Shown here piece by piece: positions 27,577 to 37,137 of a DNA stretch of 64,000 nucleotides. Location: assembly GCA_021737785.1 (NCBI GenBank), contig JAIPDI010000014.1, positions 1 through 64,000 of the forward strand, given 5' to 3'. Source of the DNA: Deltaproteobacteria bacterium. GTDB lineage: Bacteria > Desulfobacterota > DSM-4660 > Desulfatiglandales > Desulfatiglandaceae. The notes under the pieces were generated by a model, which saw only the letters and a program-made list of their open reading frames with translations, searched no databases and had not been told where the DNA came from. Each line of letters starts with the position of its first letter. Position 1 is the first letter of the stretch. Made by a program: the position numbers and the translations under genes.

Positions 27577-27762
27577 GTGTTGACGGTGACGCGGTCCACT
27601 TCGGCGCCGGATCTTTTCAACCCGCAGGCGGATTTGATCACCGTACAGGGTATGGGCCCGAGAACGGCGCAAGGCGTGACCGACTATTTTCGAGACCCTC
27701 GCCATTCGACTTTCCTTCAAAAGCCCTTTGACAACGGTATGGAAGTTTTTGCACCGCATTGA
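27577..27762 (+). pseudogene. Possible remnant of NAD-dependent DNA ligase (HhH region)
   Basis: A 61-codon frame (first codon TTG) whose central part, VQGMGPRTAQGVTDYFRDPR then FLQKPFDNGM, resembles the last helix-hairpin-helix and linker of LigA (family pattern VEGVGPxxAxSIxxFFxxP, then LxAAGV). Nothing ligase-like precedes it; the multicopper oxidase gene ends 4 nt before it. It stops after the linker without a BRCT domain. It is best read as a gene fragment, with modest confidence. Confidence 0.4.
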
Positions 27763-27775
27763 GATGGCCAAAATT

Positions 27776-30700
27776 TCAGGATTCCAGGGACCCGCTGTCC
27801 GGATCCCCCGGCCTCTTCACGTTCAGCAGGTTGTGCACATCCTCAAGGATCACGTAGCCGCAGGGGACCAGGAGGAGGGTGATCCCGGTGGCAAAAAGGA
27901 CCCCGAATCCGAGGCTCACCGCCATCGGAATCAGGAACTGGGCCTGAAGGCTCTTTTCCAGAATCATGGGCATCAGTCCTGCAAAGGTGGTCAGCGAGGT
28001 GAGGATAATGGCCCTAAAGCGGAGTGCCCCGGCCCGGGTCACCGCATCCCGGGCGCCGGTCCCTCCCTCCCGTATCCGGTTGGTGGCGTGTATCAGGACA
28101 AGGGAGTCGTTGACCACCACCCCGGCCAGTCCCACCATTCCAAACAGGCTCAACAAACTGAGATTAAGCCCCATGATGAGATGCCCCGCAATGGCCCCCA
28201 CAATGCCGAAGGGGATGGCCGCCATGACGATAAAGGGTTGTGAAAAGGATCTGAAGGGAATCGCCAGGAGGGCGTAGATGCCGAAGAGGGCCACGGCAAA
28301 CCCCTGGATCACATCGGACAGGGATTCCGCCTGTTCCTTACCCTCCCCTTCAATCGTATACCTGAGTCCCGGATATTTATTTTTGAGGTCCGGGAGGACC
28401 CGGGCCTCCACGTCGCCTCTCACCTCGTTGGCATTGGCAACGGACTCATCCACATCCGCGGTCACCTTGACCACGCGGAGACGCTGGGCCCTCTGGATGG
28501 AGGCATAGCCGTGCTTCATGGCCACCTCGGCCACCTGGCTGAAAGGCACCTCCTTGCCGCCGGCGGTCCGGATGCGCATCTCCTTCACATGGCCCAGGGA
28601 CTTGCGTTCCTCTTCAGGATACCGCACCAGGACCTTTACCTCATCCTGGTCGCGCTGAAGCCTCAGGGCCTCGGCCCCGTAAAAGGCGTGCCGGACCTGC
28701 TGGGCAAGGTCATTGAGGGTCAGGCCCAGACTGCGGGCCGCAGGCTTGAGTTTCAACTGCATCTCCTCCTTGCCCGGGAGGAAGCTGTCGCTGATATCAA
28801 ATATGCCCGGATAGTTGGCCAGTTCCGCCTTGAGATCCTCGGCAGCGGCCAGGAGAAGATCATGATCGTCCAGCGACAAATGGACTTCCACCGGATTGCC
28901 GGCGCTGAAGAGCTCGCTGCTGAAGGTGATCGATTCGGCCTCGGGGATGGCTCCCACCCGCTCCCGCCACAGCTTGACCAGTTTCATGGCGCTCACATCC
29001 CGTTTTTCACCTTCCAACAACTGAACAAAGATCTGGGCCAGGTTCCCCCCAAACTCGGGAGACCCGGCGCTGGGTCCGTGTCCCCCGGTGTGAAGGCCCA
29101 CGATGGAAACACTGTATTCAAACAGCGGGGGCGCCCCCTCGGGACGCTTCTTGTCCATTTCGGCCAGGGCCTCCTTCGCAGCCTGTTCCAGGCGATCGAC
29201 CACCGCGACGGTCTGGGAGACCGGGGTCCCTGCGGGCATGGTCAGGGTACTGACCAGCACGTCGCTTTCCACCTTGGGGAAAAAGGTGAACTTGATCCAG
29301 CCGCCCTGCCACACACCTAAGGACAGGAGGAGAACGCTGATCCCTATGGCAACGGTGGCATACCGCCATCGCACGCAGAGCTCCACCAGCCTCGCATAAG
29401 GTTTTTGAATGACCCACTTGAGGCCCCTGGACACCAGCTTTTCTTTTTTGGGGTTCCGGCGTCGTCTTACCGACCGCTCCCTGCTCCGGTTGAGATGGGC
29501 CGGCAGGATCAACAGGGATTCCACCAGAGACCCCATGAGGACCAGGATGACCACGATGGGGAGGTTTTGCATCACCTTTCCCATGCTGCCCGTCCCCATG
29601 AGGAGGGGCCAGAATGCCACCACGGTGGTCAACACCGAAAAAATCACCGGCCGCCCCACCTCCACCGCCCCGTTCACCGCGCTCTGGAGCGGACCTTCCC
29701 CCTCTTCATGCCTGCGAAAGATATTCTCCCCCACGATGATGGCGTCATCCACCACGATGCCGAGCACCATGATAAAGGCGAACAGGGAAATCATGTTGAT
29801 GGAGATGTTGAACTGCGGGAGGAGCCACAATCCTGACAGGAACGAAATGGGAATACCCAGGGTCACCCAAAAGGCGAGTCGAAGATCTAAAAACATCCCC
29901 AGGAGGATGCTCACCAGGATCAGACCGAAGGCCATATTCTTCAGCAAGAGTTCGATACGGCTCTTGAGCATGATGGACATGTCCTGATAGATGCCGATAT
30001 CGATCCCCGCCGGGAGGGTGGGCTTGAGGGCTTCAGCATATTGTTTGACGGTGGCTGCCACATCGAGGGCATTCTGGTCCGCCACCCGGTAGACCTGGAT
30101 AACCGCGGACGGCTTGCCCTGAAACCTGGCAAAGAGATCCACATCCTGAAATCCGTCTTTAAGGTCCGCGATCTGTCCCAATGTCACCTTGGTCCCGTCG
30201 GCCTGGGTGAGAACCGGAATATCCCGGTATTCCGCCGCATAGTAGCGACGCCCTTTGGTCCGAATGAGGATCTCCCCCGCGCCGGTCTTGATCCTGCCTG
30301 CCGGAAGATCCAGGCTTCCTCTCCTGACTGCCTCCGCCACCTTGCCCAGCGTGAGGCCATACCTCCTCAGGGTCTTTTCGGAAATCTCGATATGGATTTC
30401 GCCGGTTCTCACGCCGAACAGATCCGCCTGCGTAATCCCGGGGAGATCGGTAATCTCGTTCTTGATCTCCTCTGCAAGGTTCTTAATGGTCGACTCCGAG
30501 GCATCTCCGTAAACCGCAAGGCTGATCACCTGGGTCCGGCGCGTCAGCTCCCTTACAATGGGCTTTTCCGCCTCGTTGGGAAAGGTGGTGATGCTGTCCA
30601 CCTCCGCCTTGACCTCGTCCAGGAGTTTCTTGAGGTCCCAGCCTTCCATGACCTCGATGGTCACCGTACCAGACCCTTCCCTTGCCGTGGAATCGATCCG

Positions 30701-30937
30701 CTTGATCCCGGCCAGGCCGGCCACCCGTTCTTCGATGCGACGGATAATGGCCTCTTCCACCTCGGCCGGAGAGGCCCCCAGATACTCGGTCGTCACCACA
30801 ATGCGATCCAGGGTGAACTCGGGGAAGACCTCGATCTTCATGGTCAGGCCCGTGACCGCCCCGGCCAACACGAAGAAGATCATGAGGAGATTGGCGGCCA
30901 CATGATTTCCGGCGAACCAGCCAAGTATCCCTTTCAT
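27776..30937 (-). CDS. RND efflux permease (AcrB/HAE1-like)
   Basis: A 1053-residue inner membrane pump with the RND layout: TM1 at residues about 10-30, a large periplasmic loop, a TM2-TM6 block (about 330-540), a second large loop, and a C-terminal TM block. VFPEFTLDRIVVTTEYLGASPAEVEE and GIVVDDAIIVGENIFRR (with the paired Asp of proton relay in TM4) are family signatures. It is the last gene of the leftward tetR-OMF-adaptor-pump operon and starts inside the end of the adaptor gene (4-nt overlap). Confidence 0.95.
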   Translation of the reverse strand: MKGILGWFAGNHVAANLLMIFFVLAGAVTGLTMKIEVFPEFTLDRIVVTTEYLGASPAEVEEAIIRRIEERVAGLAGIKRIDSTAREGSGTVTIEVMEGWDLKKLLDEVKAEVDSITTFPNEAEKPIVRELTRRTQVISLAVYGDASESTIKNLAEEIKNEITDLPGITQADLFGVRTGEIHIEISEKTLRRYGLTLGKVAEAVRRGSLDLPAGRIKTGAGEILIRTKGRRYYAAEYRDIPVLTQADGTKVTLGQIADLKDGFQDVDLFARFQGKPSAVIQVYRVADQNALDVAATVKQYAEALKPTLPAGIDIGIYQDMSIMLKSRIELLLKNMAFGLILVSILLGMFLDLRLAFWVTLGIPISFLSGLWLLPQFNISINMISLFAFIMVLGIVVDDAIIVGENIFRRHEEGEGPLQSAVNGAVEVGRPVIFSVLTTVVAFWPLLMGTGSMGKVMQNLPIVVILVLMGSLVESLLILPAHLNRSRERSVRRRRNPKKEKLVSRGLKWVIQKPYARLVELCVRWRYATVAIGISVLLLSLGVWQGGWIKFTFFPKVESDVLVSTLTMPAGTPVSQTVAVVDRLEQAAKEALAEMDKKRPEGAPPLFEYSVSIVGLHTGGHGPSAGSPEFGGNLAQIFVQLLEGEKRDVSAMKLVKLWRERVGAIPEAESITFSSELFSAGNPVEVHLSLDDHDLLLAAAEDLKAELANYPGIFDISDSFLPGKEEMQLKLKPAARSLGLTLNDLAQQVRHAFYGAEALRLQRDQDEVKVLVRYPEEERKSLGHVKEMRIRTAGGKEVPFSQVAEVAMKHGYASIQRAQRLRVVKVTADVDESVANANEVRGDVEARVLPDLKNKYPGLRYTIEGEGKEQAESLSDVIQGFAVALFGIYALLAIPFRSFSQPFIVMAAIPFGIVGAIAGHLIMGLNLSLLSLFGMVGLAGVVVNDSLVLIHATNRIREGGTGARDAVTRAGALRFRAIILTSLTTFAGLMPMILEKSLQAQFLIPMAVSLGFGVLFATGITLLLVPCGYVILEDVHNLLNVKRPGDPDSGSLES

Positions 30938-32124
30938 GACGGCTCTGTCTCCTTCATTGGGATGGATCGCACCTCCATGCCGTCGGTGACCATTTTGAGA
31001 TGGGAAACCACCACCTGGTCTCCGGTGCGGAGTCCGGAGCTGATCTGGACATGGTCGCCATCGATCCTGGCGACTTCCACCTTGCGATAGTGGAGTCGTC
31101 CATCCGGATCCACCACCCAGACCACCTGCCCCTCTCGAAGGGCGCTGCGGGGAATAATGGTCAGATCGGGGATCTCATGTCCCAGGATCTCAACACTGAC
31201 AAACAGGCCCATGGCCAGAGGCGGTCTGGCGGCATAGGGCCGGTCGACCCGTACCACCACCCGGACCATTCGGGTTTGTTCATCCAGTTTCCCCTCGGCC
31301 CTGACCACCCTCCCCTCCCAGGAACCCTCTTTTCCAGCGATCCGGGCCCGGATCATTGCACGGGCCCCGGGGCCCTGACCCTGGGTAAAGCCTGGAACGT
31401 GAAACCACCTGAGGCTCTCATTGTCCAGGGGCACTGCGATCTCTGCGGCATCCGTTGAAAAGATCGTGGCCAATCTTTCTCCGGGTCTCACATACTGACC
31501 CAGATCTACGTTCTCGGTTTCCACCCTTCCGTCAAAGGGCGCCTGGATCTGTGTCCGCTCCAGGTTGAGCATGGCCTTCCTCAGATCGGCCTTATCCGCC
31601 GCCAGTTTTGCCCTGGCCGCGGCCAGCTGCGGTTGTTTGAGCACCAGTGCCGGCGGTTCCCTCCCCTCCTCGGAATCATCCATATACAACTGGAACCACT
31701 CCTCCCTGGCCGCCTCCGACTCCTCCTCTGCCATACGGAGGAGACTTTCCGCGTTCATTACCTTGGATCGGGCAAGGGTGACGGCCAGGCGGTAGTCTTC
31801 GGGTTCAATCCGTAACAGGACCTCCCCTTTTTTGAACTGACCGCCGTTAATAAGCGAGGGGGCGATATCGATGACCTTGCCGTCCACCTGCGGCACCAGA
31901 TCGATCTCCTGCAGCGGCCTGACCGTCCCTTCCCCCTTGACGACGACATTCCGGGAAGCGGTTCTGACCTCCATGGTCCGGACCACCACCAACGGGGCGG
32001 CCGCCTTCTGTTTCTGGATCTGGGGCTTGCTTTCCGTGAGCTTGATCATCCCCAGGGCACCCAATGCGATGACGCCCACGGCCAGAACAGCCTGCATAAT
32101 TCTTTTTTTTGTCTTGCTCATCAT
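30934..32124 (-). CDS. RND membrane fusion protein (HlyD/AcrA family)
   Basis: A 396-residue periplasmic adaptor: an N-terminal membrane anchor (about 8-27), a lipoyl-like half motif (EGTVRPLQEIDLVPQVDGKV), a coiled-coil hairpin (about 110-190), a second lipoyl half (IQAPFDGRVETENVDLGQYV), and beta-barrel and membrane-proximal domains (VVVSHLKMVTDGMEV). It links the pump to the outer membrane channel. A 156-bp gap containing A/T-rich reiterations separates it from the outer membrane gene. Confidence 0.94.
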   Translation of the reverse strand: MMSKTKKRIMQAVLAVGVIALGALGMIKLTESKPQIQKQKAAAPLVVVRTMEVRTASRNVVVKGEGTVRPLQEIDLVPQVDGKVIDIAPSLINGGQFKKGEVLLRIEPEDYRLAVTLARSKVMNAESLLRMAEEESEAAREEWFQLYMDDSEEGREPPALVLKQPQLAAARAKLAADKADLRKAMLNLERTQIQAPFDGRVETENVDLGQYVRPGERLATIFSTDAAEIAVPLDNESLRWFHVPGFTQGQGPGARAMIRARIAGKEGSWEGRVVRAEGKLDEQTRMVRVVVRVDRPYAARPPLAMGLFVSVEILGHEIPDLTIIPRSALREGQVVWVVDPDGRLHYRKVEVARIDGDHVQISSGLRTGDQVVVSHLKMVTDGMEVRSIPMKETEPS

Positions 32125-32212
32125 ACGGCTTTCTAATCAATGTATTTGGGTTAATTGTGTTAATTGAGCTCGTTGGGGTTTGTTGAGTGACCGGGCATCC
32201 GGTATTGGTATC

Positions 32213-32279
32213 CGGCATCCAGTTTCAAATCTCAAATCTCAATCTCAAATTTCAAATTTTAAATCTCAAATCTCATCAC
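32213..32279. repeat. A/T-rich reiterated 7-14 bp units
   Basis: Imperfect direct repeats of caaatct / caaatttc fill this stretch between the outer membrane factor and adaptor genes. It is a low-complexity intergenic repeat with no evident function. Confidence 0.75.
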
Positions 32280-32280
32280 C

Positions 32281-33753
32281 CTACCAGATCGTGTACGACC
32301 CAGGCCCGTCGGTCTCTTTTCCCTGGACAGGGGGGAGTTCCCCCCACCCCCCTCCCAGGACACGATGAAGGGTCACACGATTGCTGAGGATGGCAAAATC
32401 CGCCAGGACCAGATCATCTTCCGCTTTAAACCGGGTCTGCTGGGCGTTGAGCACGGTCAGATAGTCCACCAGCCCCCGGATATACCGGGCCTCGGCCACC
32501 CGCTGGGTCGCCCGGGCCTCCACCAGGAATCGCATGACCTCCTCCCGTCGCTCCACCTGCTCTTTCCGGGTAAGCAAGGCGTTTTCCACCTCGGAAAACG
32601 CCCTTAGAATGGTCTTTTCATATTCGGCAACCCCTTGGGCATACCGGGCCTCGGCGGCCCGCTGCCCGGCCTTCAGCCTTCCCGCATCAAACAAGGGCTG
32701 AACCAGCATTCCGGCCAGGCTCCAGGCCGTGTCCGGCTGAAACATGCTGCCCAGGGCGCTGGAGGCATAGCCGTAACTTCCTGTGAGCGTAATGCTGGGA
32801 AACCGGCTGGCCTTGCTGACCCCCACCAGGGCATTAAGGGATTTCAGTCGGGCCTCGGCCGACCGGATGTCCGGCCTGCGCATCAGGAGTTCGCTGGGGA
32901 GGCCAGGGGGCACCGGCGCCAGCTTTCGGTAGTAATCATCGGGCTGGGCTCTCGGGGGCCGCGTCCGGGGATATCTTCCCAGCAGCACGGCCAGGGACTG
33001 CTGGGTAGCCCCCAATTCCTGCATCAGGAGCGGTAGGTTGGCCTGGGCCTGGGCCAGGGTGCGGCGGGCCTGTCTCAAATCGAGGATCGAGGTGAGGCCC
33101 CGCTTGTACCGCCTCTCCACAAAGGTGACGCTCTCTTGGTAATTCTTGAGGCTCTCCTCGGTAATCTGGATCCTTCGCTCCAGGGATTCGATCTTCAGAT
33201 AGAGGGTGGCGGCCTCGGCCACGACGCTCTGGGCCAGGGTGTGTCGCGATTCCTCGCCTTGCAGGAGACTTGCCTGGGATGCCTCCTGGGCCCTGGCGAA
33301 CTTCCCCCAGAGGTCCAACTCAAAAGAGGCCGGCACGGAGAGATTGTAGCTGTCCGTGGTTCCGCCGATGGATATTCCGGGCCCCACCCGGGCCGAGGAT
33401 TGATGCTGTCGCTGTGCCTGGGCCTGAACCCCGAGGGCGGGGAATCGATCCGCCCGTGTCTGAATGACCTGATATTTCAGCTCCAGTATCCTGGCCGATG
33501 CCTGCCGGAGGTCCAGGTTGTGGTTCAGGGCTTCCTCGACGATCCGGTTCAGGACAGGATCGTGGAAGACCTCCCACCAGCGATCTTCAGATGCCGAGGC
33601 ATCCCCCTGTTCAGGGGCATATTGAAACGATTGGGGTTCCCTCACCCGGGGGTCCGGTCGCTCGAAATCAGGGCCCATCTTGATGCATCCGGCAGATGCC
33701 AGACAGATGGAAGCCGTCATGAGGAGAAGACCGGAAAACCGCCGGGTCATCAC
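32281..33753 (-). CDS. RND outer membrane factor lipoprotein (NodT-like)
   Basis: A 490-residue outer membrane channel protein. Signal peptide with lipobox (ASAGC, Cys near 22), then the conserved IKMGPDFERPDP start and two OEP repeats (LNRIVEEALNHNLDLRQASARI; RPDIRSAEARLKSLNALVGVSKASRFPSITLTG). It differs in sequence from the TolC-like protein at 24677. Its ATG overlaps the stop of the tetR gene by 4 nt, making regulator and channel translationally coupled. Confidence 0.95.
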   Translation of the reverse strand: MMTRRFSGLLLMTASICLASAGCIKMGPDFERPDPRVREPQSFQYAPEQGDASASEDRWWEVFHDPVLNRIVEEALNHNLDLRQASARILELKYQVIQTRADRFPALGVQAQAQRQHQSSARVGPGISIGGTTDSYNLSVPASFELDLWGKFARAQEASQASLLQGEESRHTLAQSVVAEAATLYLKIESLERRIQITEESLKNYQESVTFVERRYKRGLTSILDLRQARRTLAQAQANLPLLMQELGATQQSLAVLLGRYPRTRPPRAQPDDYYRKLAPVPPGLPSELLMRRPDIRSAEARLKSLNALVGVSKASRFPSITLTGSYGYASSALGSMFQPDTAWSLAGMLVQPLFDAGRLKAGQRAAEARYAQGVAEYEKTILRAFSEVENALLTRKEQVERREEVMRFLVEARATQRVAEARYIRGLVDYLTVLNAQQTRFKAEDDLVLADFAILSNRVTLHRVLGGGWGELPPVQGKETDGPGSYTIW

Positions 33754-34400
33754 GCCCCCCCCTGATCGCTCATATCGAGTCCTGTAAGGCAGAATCGAAC
33801 GATATGTTCCACCAGTCTTTCCTTGAAGGTGTCGTCATATTCCTCTCCTGTGACCCGCATGACCGGGAGTCTGGCAAAATTGAAATAGATCACCATGGCG
33901 AAGATGCTCACGATGTCAAGCATCACGGACTCCCTGTCCGCATTCTCGGGCAGATAGGGCCCCAACAACACAACCAGTTCTCCAAAAAAAGGGGTGATCA
34001 CCTCATCTACCAGCATATCGGTGGCAAGGCCCGGTTTGGCCATTTCGCGGATCATGAGCTGGGAATGACGCAATCGCTCCTCATCGGTCAGAGGCCCTTT
34101 GAGAAAGGCCTCGGCCAGGGCATGGACAATGCCGGCGAGGGACCTCCCATGCTGGGCCGAGAGGACCTCCTTAAAGCATGCCTGGACCCGTCTGGCCCTG
34201 GGCATCCAGCGGGTCTTGAACACCTCTACATACAGGTTCTGCTTATTGCCGAAATGATAATTAACAGCCGCCAGATTGCAGTGTGCGGCCTGGGTGATCT
34301 CCCTGACCGTAACGGCGTGAAACCCCTTTTCCGCGAACAGGGCCTCTGCCTCATCCAATATCCGGTCTTTTGAATCCGTGCAGTTGTCAATGCCGTCCAT
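33750..34400 (-). CDS. TetR-family regulator of the RND operon
   Basis: A 216-residue one-component repressor. The N-terminal helix-turn-helix (about 10-57) reads DRILDEAEALFAEKGFHAVTVREITQAAHCNLAAVNYHFGNKQNLY. The C-terminal ligand domain resembles CerR/DUF1956 regulators. It is the first gene of the efflux operon; a perfect 22-bp palindrome at 34426-34447 lies 26 bp before its start, suggesting autorepression of the whole operon. Confidence 0.93.
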   Translation of the reverse strand: MDGIDNCTDSKDRILDEAEALFAEKGFHAVTVREITQAAHCNLAAVNYHFGNKQNLYVEVFKTRWMPRARRVQACFKEVLSAQHGRSLAGIVHALAEAFLKGPLTDEERLRHSQLMIREMAKPGLATDMLVDEVITPFFGELVVLLGPYLPENADRESVMLDIVSIFAMVIYFNFARLPVMRVTGEEYDDTFKERLVEHIVRFCLTGLDMSDQGGA

Positions 34401-34425
34401 AGGCTCGGTAGTCTCTTTCCTTTAT

Positions 34426-34447
34426 TTGATACAAACGTTTGTATCAA
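34426..34447. promoter_or_regulatory. Perfect 22-bp palindromic operator before tetR
   Basis: The half-site TTGATACAAAC is followed directly by its exact reverse complement, with no spacer. Size, perfection and position 26 bp upstream of the tetR start fit a TetR-family operator. A partial half-site (caaacgattgttt) continues just downstream. Confidence 0.85.
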
Positions 34448-34908
34448 ACGATTGTTTTAATGTCAACCCCCTAAAAGCGGATAACCGCAACCAAACGGTT
34501 GTGTGCTGTCCCGTCATTCCGGCATGCCCTTAGCCGGAATCCAGTCCTCCGTATTCTGGATTCCGGCTGGAATCGTGCCGGAATGACGGAAGACTAAGCG
34601 TGCAAAGGAAGGATGGCCATATTTTCTTGTTTTTCATGACCGAAGACCATGTACTAAATATACCGGCCCGGCAGAGACTCTCAGTTTACTGACAAAACCG
34701 GTTCCGAGCGGGTTTAAAAATGGAGGTCGCAGGCCGACCTTCTTACGCTCTCACGTTCTCACCTTCTTCTTACCGTTGGGGTTCGGATTCTCAGGGATGA
34801 ATTCTCAAAATGCGCCCGGAAGAATATCATTTATTCATTCGAATTCAGGTGGACAACGCTCATCATCGGGTATACAAGGGCGGGAACACGGAACACAGGA
34901 CGTGCTTT
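34448..34908. other. 461-bp intergenic region with a palindromic repeat
   Basis: Holds one copy of a dispersed repeat (34473-34657), then about 250 bp with no recognised signal. The frame of the metallo-hydrolase is open back to 34810, but the family-like start is at 34909. Confidence 0.6.
34473..34657 (+). repeat. Dispersed palindromic repeat B, copy 1
   Basis: Begins gcggataaccgcaaccaaac, contains gtcattccggcatgccctta and a nested palindrome (ttctggattccggctggaat), and ends near gaagaccatgtact. The two ends are matched, in inverse orientation, by 37348-37486. The nested inner palindrome (about 34541-34590) is present only in this copy. Confidence 0.8.
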
Positions 34909-35841
34909 ATGGACATCGACATCCTCACGGCAGAGTCGTTGGGCGTCAGGGGTCTGGGGTGTTATGTAATGGCCGCGGGACGCCGTATCTTGATTGATCC
35001 GGGCTTCGCCCTGGGATACATGCGGCATAAACGGCTCCCCCATCCCATGCAGGTGGCGGTAGCGGAACAGGTCCGGCGACGCGTGATCGACCTGTGGGAG
35101 CGGGCCACGGATATCGTCCTGAGCCATTTTCACGGGGATCATGTCCCCCTTGTGGATGCCAACCCGTATCAGCTCAAGGCCGGAGACCTGGTGGGGCTGA
35201 ATCAGAATGTCCGCATCTGGCGAAAACGTCTGGCCCACCTCTCCCCCCGTGAGGCGGCACGGGAGGCATCGTTGAAGGCGGTCCTGGGTCTCGACTTTTT
35301 AGATGCAGAAAGCATCCAATGCGGTCCCCTAAGCTTTTCCACCGCGGTGCCCCACGGTGACCCGGAGACGACGGATGAATCCGTGATAATGACCCTGGTC
35401 GAGGAAGAACAATGGTTTGTCCATGCGCCCGATATCCAACTCCTTCATGATCAGACCGTCTCCCGAATCCTCGACTGGCAACCGGACATCGTCCTTGCCG
35501 GGGGCCCGCCCCTTTATCTCTCCACACTCACGAAAGAACAGTTCGACAGGGCCTGGGAAAACGCCTTAAGGCTGGCCCGGGGTGTGGACGTCCTGATCCT
35601 CGATCACCACCTCTTGAGATCCATGGAAGGGATGGCCTGGCTGGACCGGCTATCCATATCCGCCGGGAGAAAGGTCCTGTGCGCAGCCGATTTTATGGGC
35701 AGAGAGAGAAGCCTGATGGAGGCAAGACGGGAATCCCTTTACCTCAGATTCCCTGTGGCCGAAGACTGGCACGAGGCATATGCCAGGGGTGAAGCGACCA
35801 CTGAAGCGTTTGGCTCAGACCGTCAGGCGTTGGGGTCCTGA
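34909..35841 (+). CDS. Metallo-beta-lactamase-fold hydrolase (UPF0282-like)
   Basis: A 310-residue protein with the metal motif SHFHGDHVPL near residue 68, and a later HHLLRSMEGM segment. The N-terminus MDIDILTAESLGVRGLGC followed by IDPGFALG resembles the UPF0282 family best known from archaea. I place the start at ATG 34909, with acagga 8 nt upstream, rather than at 34810. Substrate unknown. It converges with and overlaps the DUF2889 gene by 19 nt. Confidence 0.82.
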   Translation: MDIDILTAESLGVRGLGCYVMAAGRRILIDPGFALGYMRHKRLPHPMQVAVAEQVRRRVIDLWERATDIVLSHFHGDHVPLVDANPYQLKAGDLVGLNQNVRIWRKRLAHLSPREAAREASLKAVLGLDFLDAESIQCGPLSFSTAVPHGDPETTDESVIMTLVEEEQWFVHAPDIQLLHDQTVSRILDWQPDIVLAGGPPLYLSTLTKEQFDRAWENALRLARGVDVLILDHHLLRSMEGMAWLDRLSISAGRKVLCAADFMGRERSLMEARRESLYLRFPVAEDWHEAYARGEATTEAFGSDRQALGS

Positions 35842-36416
35842 TCCGCTTCACCGGAATGGTCCGCCAGGACCTCCTTGATTTCCTGCATGATGGGGCCGTC
35901 CTCCCCCCAGAGCATGCAGCTGTTGATGAGGCTGGAGAGTCCCAGAAATTCCTCCAGGGAACGGGGGATGGGATGACGGTCTCTGGAATAATGGGTCCAG
36001 TACCCGTGAAGCGCGGCGGTCCCCATCACCACAATGAGGTGCGTCATGTGGTTGCAGCCCCGGACGCCGCCGATGAGATGGCTCACCTTTTCGCTATAGC
36101 CTGAAACGATCTGCAGACCGACAATCTTTTCCACGCTGTCCAGGGTGCGGGGACAGAGTTCATGGGGCGTCTGGGGCATCTCGGCTTCGGCGTCCAGGAT
36201 GGTCACGGGCCAGCCGCCGATCAGCATGCGAACGCACATCCGGTGAACCGCACCGGGCTCCCGCGGTTTTCCATTCCAGTGATACCCCTGAATCAGGCGA
36301 TCGTCCTTCAGCCAGCCTTCGACGATCAGCTGTCCGTTATCCAGAGGGTATGTGCGCAACTCCAGTCTTCGTTCATGGACCGGTGCTTCTCTGATGAGGT
36401 CTTTGAGCATACTCAT
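35823..36416 (-). CDS. DUF2889 protein
   Basis: A 197-residue cytoplasmic protein matching DUF2889 in length and pattern (HERRLELRTYPLDNGQLIVEGWLKD; the central GVRGCNHMTHLIVVMGTAALHGYW). The CxHMTH segment could bind a metal, but the family's function is not known to me. In aromatic-degrading bacteria DUF2889 genes often lie among catabolic genes; no such neighbours are seen here. Confidence 0.85.
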   Translation of the reverse strand: MSMLKDLIREAPVHERRLELRTYPLDNGQLIVEGWLKDDRLIQGYHWNGKPREPGAVHRMCVRMLIGGWPVTILDAEAEMPQTPHELCPRTLDSVEKIVGLQIVSGYSEKVSHLIGGVRGCNHMTHLIVVMGTAALHGYWTHYSRDRHPIPRSLEEFLGLSSLINSCMLWGEDGPIMQEIKEVLADHSGEADQDPNA

Positions 36417-36582
36417 GGCGCGTTCTCCTTAAAAATGGGCAGATCCGAATCTCTTCGGAAAACATGCAAGATGATCGTTCCAACCGGAATTTGAAGATCC
36501 CTTTAACTTGTATCCAAAAGAGGGGATCCGGGCACAAGATGTCCGCGGGCCGGACACATTATGACGCAGAAAAGGTGGCGGG

Positions 36583-36957
36583 TCACCTGAGATAGGAAAA
36601 GAGCGCGATCCCGAGGACAAACAGGACCAGCCCCATCAGCCGGACCGTCTCAGATCTTGCCTTGAAAAACCACCAATCCATCAGGGCCTTGCTCTGGTCA
36701 GGGGGCGCCATGTAGAAATAGACCCCTTTGGAGATCCCTAACAGGCCCAGGATAAAGGCGAACCAGAAAATCTCCGTGTACCAGAAGGCCCCGGCAATCA
36801 GGGCTATGCCGAGGGCAAACGGAAGGACAGAGAGACGCTTGACCTTTTCGGTCAAAAATATCCTCTTGAAAAAATCCCTGGCCTTTTGAGTAAAAACTAC
36901 CACAAAGGTGCCCGAGGCAATCCACAGAAGCGCAATGATATAAAGGAGTACCTTCAT
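36583..36957 (-). CDS. Small integral membrane protein
   Basis: A 124-residue protein with an N-terminal hydrophobic segment (about 3-22), a pair of segments at about 44-82 (LPFALGIALIAGAFW; FWFAFILGLLGISKG) and a C-terminal one (LMGLVLFVLGIALFSYL). Start ATG 36957 is preceded by ggaggga on the minus strand. Family unknown. Confidence 0.75.
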   Translation of the reverse strand: MKVLLYIIALLWIASGTFVVVFTQKARDFFKRIFLTEKVKRLSVLPFALGIALIAGAFWYTEIFWFAFILGLLGISKGVYFYMAPPDQSKALMDWWFFKARSETVRLMGLVLFVLGIALFSYLR

Positions 36958-37137
36958 TTTTCCCTCCGGACTGTGAGATTAAGATCCTGGTTGGGGGGTC
37001 TCTTGCCGTGCCAAAAGGCGAACACCCTACTATCTTACATACTCGGCCGCAATTTAAAAGAAAAATCTGAGAATGTGCTTCAAAATATCCCCGTCCTTAC
37101 CTCTTTTCACAAGCTTCAGATTCCCGGAGAAGTTTGA

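Noticed and set aside
28511-29320. Plus-strand 269-codon ORF inside the RND pump gene
   Set aside because: Antisense shadow in a GC-rich gene; the opposite strand encodes the intact, recognisable pump.
32213-32279. CRISPR-like array
   Set aside because: Units are 7-14 bp, A/T-rich and imperfect, without spacers or cas genes; it is a simple low-complexity repeat.
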